A DNA stretch of 8,783 bases, from NCBI GenBank assembly GCA_947245315.1, contig CAMXNV010000085.1:1-8783 (forward strand), given 5' to 3'. The position numbers and the translations under genes are program-made. Positions within the stretch are counted from its first letter, which is position 1, and each line of letters starts with the position of its first letter. Source of the stretch: an uncultured Oscillibacter sp. (GTDB lineage: Bacteria; Bacillota; Clostridia; Oscillospirales; Oscillospiraceae). The notes beneath the pieces are model-generated. The model did not search any database. It was not told the origin of the DNA and saw only the letters and a program-made list of their open reading frames with translations. Shown in pieces: positions 1-5,337 of this stretch.

Positions 1-32
1 TCCTATCGGGTGGGCCGGGCTCCCGGGTAATT

Positions 33-54
33 GGCCTGGTCTGGGGACCAGGCC
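33..54. repeat. Hairpin with 9-bp arms
   Basis: GGCCTGGTC (33-41) pairs perfectly with GACCAGGCC (46-54) around a TGGG loop. No T-run follows on either strand, so it is not a convincing intrinsic terminator. It could be the end of a transcript from a gene left of the window, or a structured intergenic element. No coding signal is recognised from 1 to 170. Confidence 0.5.
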
Positions 55-89
55 CCACAGGGTCCGGCTCTCCATCGATAGAACACCTT

Positions 90-119
90 GTAGGGGCGGA
101 CACACAGGTCCGCCCCTAC
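90..119. repeat. Perfect palindromic element, 12-bp arms (REP-like)
   Basis: GTAGGGGCGGAC (90-101) is the exact reverse complement of GTCCGCCCCTAC (108-119), with a 6-base loop ACACAG. The element is intergenic, GC-rich and lacks a T-run. The motif resembles short dispersed palindromes that recur between genes in high-GC clostridial genomes; that comparison is from memory. The perfect arms are seen directly, while repetitiveness in this genome cannot be judged from one copy. Confidence 0.6.
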
Positions 120-143
120 GGCCCCTCCTCTTTACAAAATGCG

Positions 144-162
144 CGTCCGGCCCCCCCGGACG
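144..162. repeat. Small GC hairpin upstream of HIT gene promoter
   Basis: CGTCCGG (144-150) pairs with CCGGACG (156-162) around a loop of five C residues. It ends 9 bases before the -35 box of the promoter at 171-199. The left arm belongs to the GCGTCCGG sequence (143-150) that recurs in the hairpins at 729-753 and 1300-1330 and in the ptsH leader. Its role is unknown. Confidence 0.4.
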
Positions 163-170
163 GGCGGGGC

Positions 171-199
171 TTGCAATCACCGGCGGCGGCTGGTATAAT
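171..199 (+). promoter_or_regulatory. Sigma-A promoter for the HIT-family gene
   Basis: The -35 box is TTGCAA (171-176) and the -10 box is a consensus TATAAT (194-199), separated by 17 bases. TG at 191-192 makes an extended -10 (TGGTATAAT). Transcription should begin near 206, leaving a leader of about 85 bases before the start codon at 292. It may also serve the downstream GyrI-like gene if the hairpin at 729-753 is leaky. Confidence 0.8.
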
Positions 200-275
200 A
201 TTCCCATTCATTGTTGACGCGCCGGGCGGGCATGCATGCTCAAGCCGGTCCCGGCGGGCCGGACATACCGAACAG

Positions 276-281
276 AAAGGA
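276..281 (+). promoter_or_regulatory. Ribosome binding site fixing the HIT gene start
   Basis: AAAGGA lies 10 bases ahead of the ATG at 292. In-frame alternative starts exist upstream (ATG at 232, TTG at 211) but have no good Shine-Dalgarno sequence. They would add a Gly/Pro/Ala-rich extension with no resemblance to HIT proteins, so 292 is preferred. Confidence 0.65.
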
Positions 282-291
282 CGATGCCTCT

Positions 292-714
292 ATGAAAGAC
301 CCCAATTGCGGCTACTGCACCCGGAAACAGGAACTCCTGGACGGCTTCTGCATCTATGTCTGCGACCTGGATGCCAGCGTCCTGGTGCTCTTCAAGGAGC
401 AGAGCCACCCCGGCCGCTGCATCGTGGCCTATAAGGAGCACGCCGGAGACATGACGGAGCTCACCGACGAGGAGCGGAACGCCTTCTTCGCCGACGTGAA
501 CCGGGTGGCCAAGGCCCTCCACGCCGCCTTCCATCCGGACAAAATCAACTACGGCGCCTACGGGGACACCAGCGGGCACATGCACTTCCACCTGGTTCCC
601 AAGTACAAGGACCAGGCCGAGTGGGCTTCCACCTTCGCCATGAACCCGGAGAAGGTCTTCCTCACCCAGCCGGAGTACGACGAGATCATCGCCAAGCTCA
701 AGGCGCATCTGTAA
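292..714 (+). CDS. HIT-family nucleotide hydrolase/transferase (Hint-like)
   Basis: This 140-residue protein is a soluble cytoplasmic member of the histidine triad superfamily, whose members hydrolyse or transfer nucleoside-monophosphate groups (for example AMP-lysine phosphoramidates or dinucleoside polyphosphates). The defining H-x-H-x-H-x-x motif is seen as HMHFHLV at residues 96-102, with His98 the expected nucleophile. The N-terminal CGYC (6-9) resembles the Cys pair of zinc-containing HIT proteins. The stretch around 40-58 (HPGRCIVAYKEH, then a DMTEL segment) is the usual strand and helix start of the fold. Length is normal for a single-domain family member. It has its own extended -10 promoter. 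The exact substrate cannot be told from sequence. It is followed by a hairpin and then the AT-rich GyrI-like gene. Confidence 0.9.
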   Translation: MKDPNCGYCTRKQELLDGFCIYVCDLDASVLVLFKEQSHPGRCIVAYKEHAGDMTELTDEERNAFFADVNRVAKALHAAFHPDKINYGAYGDTSGHMHFHLVPKYKDQAEWASTFAMNPEKVFLTQPEYDEIIAKLKAHL

Positions 715-728
715 GAGGACATAAAGAG

Positions 729-753
729 CGCCGGACGCGTTTTGCGTCCGGCG
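729..753 (+). terminator. Hairpin after HIT gene, copy 1 of a repeated stem
   Basis: CGCCGGACGC (729-738) pairs perfectly with GCGTCCGGCG (744-753) around GTTTT. It begins 14 bases after the HIT stop codon, a terminator position, but only short T stretches follow, so termination may be partial. Both arms match the hairpin at 1300-1330 base for base; the two copies differ in the loop. The pair brackets the AT-rich gene at 789-1250. Confidence 0.55.
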
Positions 754-788
754 TTCGGCCTTTCAAACCGGCTTTTGGGGAGGAAAAT

Positions 789-1250
789 ATGAAAATAGAA
801 ACGTGTATAAAAGAGTCTTTTGTTGTAATCGGAAAAGAGGGTTCTACTTTAGACGGAGAGGGGTTTATTCAAAGATTATGGGCTGACGCAAATTCTCATT
901 TTGAAGAAATTCGCGATTTGGTCAAGAAAGACCGAAATGGAAACACCGTTGGCATATGGGGAGCTATGTCCGACTTTTCGCGCGCGTTCAAACCATGGGA
1001 AGGGTTTGCCAAGGGCCTTTATCTTGCGGGGGTGGAATGCGGAAATGACGCGGAAGCCCCAAATGGCTGGACAAAGTGGATCGTTCCCGGTTACGAATAT
1101 GTTTATGCAGAATGCGGAGAGGAGGATGTTTTCCCCAGAGTCATTCAATATTTAGAAGATCATGCAATCCCTCTGGCGGGGGCGGTACATGACTTTACCT
1201 GTCCGCAGACAGGGAAGAATTACATGTTTTTTCCAATCAGAAGGCTGTAA
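789..1250 (+). CDS. Stand-alone GyrI-like / effector-binding domain protein
   Basis: This protein has 153 residues. The sequence resembles the GyrI-like small-molecule-binding domain, the effector domain found at the C-terminus of some AraC and MerR regulators and as single-domain proteins (SbmC/GyrI, Cass2). Supporting blocks are GIWGAMSDFSR (55-65), KGLYLAGVE (75-83), WIVPGYEYVY (97-106) and the C-terminal GAVHDFTCPQ with KNYMFFPI (131-150). There is no helix-turn-helix segment, signal peptide or membrane helix, so it probably binds a ligand or partner in the cytoplasm and does not bind DNA. The ATG at 789 follows a strong GGGGAGGA site (777-784); the frame is open further upstream (from 621), but those codons overlap the HIT gene. 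It is unusual in composition: about 45% GC by hand count, with many AAA, GAA and TTT codons, against about 65% in neighbours. That suggests acquisition from elsewhere. No clear promoter of its own is visible. The ligand is unknown. Confidence 0.82.
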   Translation: MKIETCIKESFVVIGKEGSTLDGEGFIQRLWADANSHFEEIRDLVKKDRNGNTVGIWGAMSDFSRAFKPWEGFAKGLYLAGVECGNDAEAPNGWTKWIVPGYEYVYAECGEEDVFPRVIQYLEDHAIPLAGAVHDFTCPQTGKNYMFFPIRRL

Positions 1251-1299
1251 AACCAATTCCAGCTTATCAAAGGAATCTCTCCGATTCTTCGACAGCCCA

Positions 1300-1330
1300 G
1301 AACGCCGGACGCAGTTCGCGTCCGGCGTTC
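1300..1330. terminator. Bidirectional hairpin between GyrI-like gene and ptsI, copy 2
   Basis: GAACGCCGGACGC (1300-1312) and GCGTCCGGCGTTC (1318-1330) form a perfect 13-bp stem with loop AGTTC. It lies between converging genes, 49 bases after the plus-strand stop at 1250 and 13 bases from the ptsI stop at 1344, so it could end both transcripts. The plus side has a short GTTTTC tail (1335-1340) and the minus side has no T-run. Its arms repeat those of the hairpin at 729-753. Confidence 0.6.
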
Positions 1331-1343
1331 CGTCGTTTTCCTA

Positions 1344-2978
1344 TCAATCCTGGGTCTCCTTGCTCAGGTCCAAACTGCGAATGATCTTCCGCAGGGGCAG
1401 GACCGAGGCGGGGGACACGCTCAGCTCGTCCACGCCGTAGCGCAGGAAGGTCTCCGTCAGCGTCTGGTCCGCGCCCAGCTCGCCGCAGATGCCCACCCAG
1501 CAGCCGTGGCGGTGGCCCGCCTCGATGGTGTGGCGGATCATCCGCAGGACGGCGGGATGATGGGAGTCATAGAAGTTATCCAGCTTGGGGTTCTGCCGGT
1601 CAATGGCCAGGGTGTACTGGGTCAAATCGTTGGTGCCCAGGGAGAAGAACTCCACCTCCTCGGCCAGCTCGTTGGCGATCATCACGGCGGCGGGGGTCTC
1701 GATCATCACGCCGATCTCCACGTCTCCCATGGCGATGCCCCGCTCCTGGAGCTCCGCCCGGCACTCCTCCAGAATCTCCTTGGCGTCCCGGACCTCCCGG
1801 ACGGAGATAATCATGGGGAACATGATGGACACGGTGCCGAAGGCGCTGGCCCGCAGGATGGCCCGGAGCTGGGTCTTGAAGACCTCCTTCCGGGTCAGGC
1901 AGATGCGGATGGCCCGGTAGCCCAGGGCGGGATTCTCCTCCTTGTCCAGCTCGAAGTAGTCCGCCTGTTTGTCCGCGCCGATGTCCAGGGTCCGGATGAT
2001 GACCTTCTTCCCGGCCATGGTCTCCACCACCCGCTTGTACAGCATGAACTGCTGGTCCTCGCTGGGGTAGTCCTGGGAGTCGAGATAGATGAACTCGCTG
2101 CGGAACAGGCCGATGCCCTGGGCGTCGTTCTGGAGGACCAGACCCACGTCCCCGGCGTTTCCGATGTTGGCATAGACCTTGATCTCTTTTCCGTCCAGAG
2201 TGATATTGGGCTTCTTTTTCAGGCTCTGGAGCAGGGCCTCCTGCTTGAGGTCGTTGGCCCGCTTCTCCTCCATGGAGCTGAGGAGCTCCTGAGCGGGCTC
2301 GATGTAAACGCAGTGGTTATACCCGTCGATGATGGCCAGCTTCCCGTCCCAGTCGTCCTGGAAGTCCACGCCCACCAGGGCGGGGATGTTCATGGTCCGG
2401 GCCAGGATGGCCGTGTGGCTGTTGGAGGAGCCGTGGCGGGTGATGAAGCCCAGGAGCTTGGACTTGTCCAGCTGCACAGTCTCGCTGGGGGTCAGGTCGT
2501 CCGCCACCAGAATGGCGGGCTGGTCGGCCATCATGTCCGCGTCGTCCACGCCCATGAGGACATTGACCACCCGGCGGGAGATGTCCTTCACGTCGGCGGC
2601 CCGGGCCCGCATGTACTCGTCCTCCATGGCGGCGAAGGCGGCGGAGAAGTTCTCCCCCGTGGTGGAGACGGCGTATTCCGCCGTGGCTCCCTGGGTGTCC
2701 AGGATGCCCTTGACGGCATCCAGATAGTCGTCGTCGTCCAGCATCATCTGGTGGATCTCAAAGATGGCGGCGTTGTCCTCTCCCACCTCGTCCAGGGCCT
2801 TGTCATAGAGGTCCCCCAGCTGCTCCTGGGCCTTGGTCCGGGCCGCCTCAAAGCGGGCGTACTCCTCCTCCGGGGTGAGGGTGGAGGTGACGACCGTCTG
2901 GGTCTCCGCCTTCTTATAGACCCGCAGGGGGCCGATGGCAATGCCGTTCAGTATGGATTTCCCGGTTGCTACCTGCAT
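1344..2978 (-). CDS. ptsI: PTS enzyme I (phosphoenolpyruvate-protein phosphotransferase)
   Basis: Enzyme I takes phosphate from PEP and passes it to HPr, the first step of the sugar phosphotransferase system in the cytoplasm. The 544 residues cover the whole family; typical members have about 570. The N-terminal HPr-binding and phosphohistidine domain carries the active-site His188 in GSSNSHTAILAR (183-194). The PEP-binding TIM barrel shows RTLDIGADK (329-337), VMIETPAA with Glu427, LGTNDLTQYT with Asp451, and GICGE with the proton-donor Cys498. All expected catalytic residues are present. The ATG at 2978 follows a strong GGGAGGAG site. It lies 18 bases after the ptsH stop, so the two are surely one operon read from the promoter at 3314-3342. 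A long antisense frame runs through the gene but is a composition artefact. Confidence 0.97.
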   Translation of the reverse strand: MQVATGKSILNGIAIGPLRVYKKAETQTVVTSTLTPEEEYARFEAARTKAQEQLGDLYDKALDEVGEDNAAIFEIHQMMLDDDDYLDAVKGILDTQGATAEYAVSTTGENFSAAFAAMEDEYMRARAADVKDISRRVVNVLMGVDDADMMADQPAILVADDLTPSETVQLDKSKLLGFITRHGSSNSHTAILARTMNIPALVGVDFQDDWDGKLAIIDGYNHCVYIEPAQELLSSMEEKRANDLKQEALLQSLKKKPNITLDGKEIKVYANIGNAGDVGLVLQNDAQGIGLFRSEFIYLDSQDYPSEDQQFMLYKRVVETMAGKKVIIRTLDIGADKQADYFELDKEENPALGYRAIRICLTRKEVFKTQLRAILRASAFGTVSIMFPMIISVREVRDAKEILEECRAELQERGIAMGDVEIGVMIETPAAVMIANELAEEVEFFSLGTNDLTQYTLAIDRQNPKLDNFYDSHHPAVLRMIRHTIEAGHRHGCWVGICGELGADQTLTETFLRYGVDELSVSPASVLPLRKIIRSLDLSKETQD

Positions 2979-2996
2979 ATTGTCTCCTCCCGAGGC

Positions 2997-3254
2997 TTAC
3001 ATGTTCTCTTTGCAGAACTGCTCCATGGCGGCGGCGCTGGCCTCCTCGTCTCCGCCCTCGATGGTAAAGGTGATGGTTTCCCCGGTCTTGACGCCCAGGC
3101 CCATGACGGCCATCAGCTTGGTGGCGGCGGCGGATTTTTCGCCCTTGTTGATGGTAACGGTGCTATCCAGGGCCTTGGCGGCCTTCGCCAGCATGCCGGC
3201 AGGACGGGCGTGGATGCCGATGGGATCGGTGATGGTATAAGTGAACTGTTTCAT
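2997..3254 (-). CDS. ptsH: HPr-type phosphocarrier protein, lacking Ser46
   Basis: This is a small cytoplasmic phosphocarrier of 85 residues that receives phosphate from enzyme I on His15 and passes it to sugar-specific IIA domains. The active-site signature GIHARPAG spans residues 13-20, with His15 and Arg17 in place. The second conserved block, KLMAVMGLGVKTG (46-58), aligns with the SIMGVMSLG region of Bacillus HPr, but position 46, the serine phosphorylated by HPr kinase, is lysine here, preceded by Thr45. Regulation by HPr kinase and CcpA at this site therefore looks impossible for this copy. The start at 3254 is chosen because AAAGGAAG lies just upstream and the protein then begins like HPr; the open frame extends to 3398 but would run back through the promoter. 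It is the first gene of ptsH-ptsI. It could be a specialised HPr paralogue if the genome has another. Confidence 0.94.
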   Translation of the reverse strand: MKQFTYTITDPIGIHARPAGMLAKAAKALDSTVTINKGEKSAAATKLMAVMGLGVKTGETITFTIEGGDEEASAAAMEQFCKENM

Positions 3255-3287
3255 GATGAGACGACTTCCTTTCTGATGGTGGTAATG

Positions 3288-3302
3288 GCCGGAGCGTCCG
3301 GC
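3288..3302 (-). promoter_or_regulatory. Small hairpin in the ptsH leader
   Basis: GCCGGA (3288-3293) pairs with TCCGGC (3297-3302) around GCG. It lies in the untranslated leader between the promoter (3314-3342) and the ptsH ribosome site. GCGTCCGGCGT at 3294-3304 repeats 11 bases of the arms at 744-753 and 1318-1330. No T-run follows, so its role is unclear. Confidence 0.3.
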
Positions 3303-3313
3303 GTCCTGCCCAT

Positions 3314-3342
3314 AGAATACCACGTTCCCGGCGCATTTGCAA
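3314..3342 (-). promoter_or_regulatory. Sigma-A promoter of ptsH-ptsI
   Basis: Read on the minus strand, TTGCAA (3342-3337) is the -35 box and TATTCT (3319-3314) the -10 box, 17 bases apart. TGG directly precedes the -10, giving an extended -10. The sequence upstream of the -35 (about 3343-3380) is AT-rich and could act as an UP element. The leader to the ptsH ATG is about 50 bases. The design is the same as the HIT gene promoter at 171-199. Confidence 0.75.
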
Positions 3343-3347
3343 ACACT

Positions 3348-3363
3348 ATTTAATCGTTTACCT
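3348..3363 (-). promoter_or_regulatory. Possible cre-like (LacI/CcpA family) site upstream of ptsH
   Basis: On the minus strand AGGTAAACGATTAAAT fits the 16-base catabolite-responsive consensus WTGNAANCGNWWNCAW with two mismatches, including the central CG. It lies just upstream of the -35 box, where activating sites tend to occur. The stretch is AT-rich and such matches arise by chance, so this is only a candidate. Confidence 0.25.
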
Positions 3364-3438
3364 AATTTTATCCCTTGATTTTCCCGGAGAACCGTCAAAA
3401 CGCCGAAAGATCGCGCTTATTTTCGTCAACCCATTCAG

Positions 3439-3473
3439 AAAAAAGGTCCGCCTCTCGAAGAGACGGACCTTTT
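3439..3473 (-). terminator. Intrinsic terminator of the amylosucrase transcript
   Basis: AAAAGGTCCG (3441-3450) pairs perfectly with CGGACCTTTT (3464-3473), and an inner CTCT/AGAG pairing extends the stem after one C-A mismatch. Read on the minus strand the stem ends in a run of six T (3444-3439). It starts about 35 bases past the amylosucrase stop at 3508. The plus-strand side also ends in TTTT, so it may work both ways, although no plus-strand gene runs into it. Confidence 0.85.
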
Positions 3474-3507
3474 CGCGTCCTAATATGTCTCGTTTCAGGC
3501 CCCCAGT

Positions 3508-5337
3508 TCACTCCCGCAGCAGCCAGGCGAAGCCGTTGGGCCACAGCTCCACGTCCCGGAGGCTCTCGTACCGGGCGCCGTACATCAGCTCCTGGTATCC
3601 GCCCTCCCGGTTCAGCCGGGCGTGGACGAACTCGCCGCTGAAATTGAACAGGCACACCAGCTCCCGGTCCCCGGCTCTCCGGCAGAGGGCCAGGACGTGG
3701 GTGCTGCCGCTGTCCTCCACCCACACGTCCGCCGAGGCGTCGAAGCAGGGCTCGGCGGCCCGGAGGGTCTCCAGCCGCCGCAGGCCCTGGAAGAGCTTCC
3801 CGGCGAGGGTCTCCGGGTCCTTCCGCGCCTCCGCCAGGTCCCACTGGAAGTTCCCCCGGTGAAGATAGCGGCTGTCCTCCCGCTTGTCGGGGTCGTCGTG
3901 ATAGCTCCAGTCGTTCAGCCGCCCCACCTCGTCCCCGCTGTAGATCACGGGGATGCCGCTCTGGCTGAGCATCCAGGCGTGGAGAGTCAGGTCACAGGCC
4001 ACGGCCCGCTCCAGCAGGAAGGGGTCCCCCTCCGCCGCCTCCACGCCGCAGAGGGAGGCCGTGGTGCCGCAGAGCCGGGCGTCCCCCAGGCGGGGATCGT
4101 CGTTGTAGAGCTCCCCCCGGCTGGGGCTCCCGGGGAGCTTGCCGGTGAAGTAGTCGTTCAAATAGCGCTTATGGGCCACCTCGTCGACGCCGCAGTTCTG
4201 GCCCAGCCAGGGGTAGTCCAGGCCCCAGCCGATGTCGTCGTGGCACCGGAGGTAGTTCAGGAACAGAAAGTCCTTGGGCAGGCCGCAGAGAATCTCCTGC
4301 TGCCGCCGCAGTAAGGACACGTCTCCCGTGGCCAGGGTGTGCCAGGTGGTGGCCATGGTGGTGACGTTGTAGAGCATGTGGCACTCCGGCTTTTCAGCCG
4401 TCCCAAAGTAGGGGGCCACCTTGGCGGGCTCCATCACCACCTCCCCCAGCAGCAGCACGCTGGGGCACACGATCTCGCAGACCATCCGCAGCATCCGGGA
4501 CAGGGTATGTACCTGGGGCAGGTTCCGGCAGGGGGTCCCCAGCTCCTTCCAGATGTAGGGGATGGCGTCCAGGCGGATCACGTCCACGCCCCGGTTGGCC
4601 AAGTAGAGGAGGTTCTCCGTCATGTCGTTGAACACCACGGGGTTGGCATAGTTCAGGTCCCACTGGTAGGGGTAGAAGTTGGTCATGACGATCTGCCCGT
4701 CCTCCAGCTGGGTGAAGCTCCCCGGGGCGGTGGTGGGGAACACCTGGGGCACGGTCTTCTCGAACTCCCGGGGGATGTCCCAGGAGTCATAGAAAAAATA
4801 GCGCTCCCGATAGCCGGGCTCCCCGGCCCGGGCCCGCCGGGCCCACTCGTGGTCCTCGCTGGTGTGGTTCATCACGAAGTCCAGGCACAGGCTGATCCCC
4901 GCCCGCCGGCAGGCGTCCGCCAGGGCCTCCAGGTCCTCCATGGTGCCCAGGTCCGGCTGGACCCGCCGGAAGTTGGAGACGGCATAGCCCCCGTCGCTCC
5001 GGCCCTTGGGGCTCTCCAGCAGGGGCATCAGGTGCAGGTAGTTCACGCCGCACTCCTTGACGTAGCCCAGCTTATCCTTCACGCCCTCCAGGGTTCCGGC
5101 AAAGGCGTTCACGTACAGCATCATCCCCAGCAGGTCCCGGCGGCGGTACCACTCCGGGTCCGCCTCCCGCTTCCTGTCCTGGTTCCGGAGGGCCTGCTTC
5201 CGCTCCCGCCAGCAGCGGCGGAGCATCTCCACGAAGTAGGTGAAGGCCTCCCCGTCGTTGTGATAGAGCTCACAGTAGAGCCATTTCAGCTCGTCCATGT
5301 GCCGCTCCAGGCGCTGGTCAAAGACAGAGGTTCTCAT
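3508..5337 (-). CDS. Amylosucrase-type GH13 enzyme (sucrose glucosyltransferase/hydrolase)
   Basis: This GH13 enzyme of 609 residues resembles amylosucrase, which transfers the glucosyl unit of sucrose onto an alpha-1,4-glucan and releases fructose. The N-terminal helical domain (about 1-72) has the EADPEWY block typical of amylosucrases. The barrel shows DGGYAVSNFR (115-124), region I DFVMNH (153-158), region II IRLDAIPYIWK with nucleophile Asp257, region III LLGEV with acid/base Glu299, and region IV YLRCHDDIGWG (362-372) with His366 and Asp367. The GDARLCGTTASLCGVE block (418-433) and DSRYLHR (488-494) also match that subfamily. There is no signal peptide, so it acts inside the cell. Length is close to the usual 630 or so. 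Its ATG overlaps the fructokinase stop as ATGA, with GGAAGGAG just upstream, implying translational coupling. The family also contains sucrose hydrolases, and sequence alone does not settle transfer versus hydrolysis. Confidence 0.88.
   Translation of the reverse strand: MRTSVFDQRLERHMDELKWLYCELYHNDGEAFTYFVEMLRRCWRERKQALRNQDRKREADPEWYRRRDLLGMMLYVNAFAGTLEGVKDKLGYVKECGVNYLHLMPLLESPKGRSDGGYAVSNFRRVQPDLGTMEDLEALADACRRAGISLCLDFVMNHTSEDHEWARRARAGEPGYRERYFFYDSWDIPREFEKTVPQVFPTTAPGSFTQLEDGQIVMTNFYPYQWDLNYANPVVFNDMTENLLYLANRGVDVIRLDAIPYIWKELGTPCRNLPQVHTLSRMLRMVCEIVCPSVLLLGEVVMEPAKVAPYFGTAEKPECHMLYNVTTMATTWHTLATGDVSLLRRQQEILCGLPKDFLFLNYLRCHDDIGWGLDYPWLGQNCGVDEVAHKRYLNDYFTGKLPGSPSRGELYNDDPRLGDARLCGTTASLCGVEAAEGDPFLLERAVACDLTLHAWMLSQSGIPVIYSGDEVGRLNDWSYHDDPDKREDSRYLHRGNFQWDLAEARKDPETLAGKLFQGLRRLETLRAAEPCFDASADVWVEDSGSTHVLALCRRAGDRELVCLFNFSGEFVHARLNREGGYQELMYGARYESLRDVELWPNGFAWLLRE

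Noticed and set aside
1..30. Possible tail of an upstream plus-strand gene ending in TAA at 28-30
   Set aside because: Only nine codons are visible, none is recognisable, and the other frames are also open there, so no call can be made.
33..162. Cluster of three hairpins considered as a CRISPR or attachment site
   Set aside because: The three hairpins differ in sequence and spacing, there are no direct repeats with spacers, and no integrase or cas gene is in the window.
206..291. Riboswitch in the HIT gene leader
   Set aside because: The 85-base leader contains some GC-rich inverted sequence but no motif of a known riboswitch class and no terminator/antiterminator pair.
208..708. Minus-strand open frame opposite the HIT gene
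   Set aside because: The plus-strand frame carries the histidine triad and has a promoter and ribosome site; the minus frame has no family features.
1506..3353. Long open frame of about 615 codons on the plus strand, opposite ptsI and ptsH
   Set aside because: It is antisense to two certain genes, is dominated by Gly, Val, Leu, His and Asp as expected from mirrored GC-rich codons, and has no recognisable domain or ribosome site.
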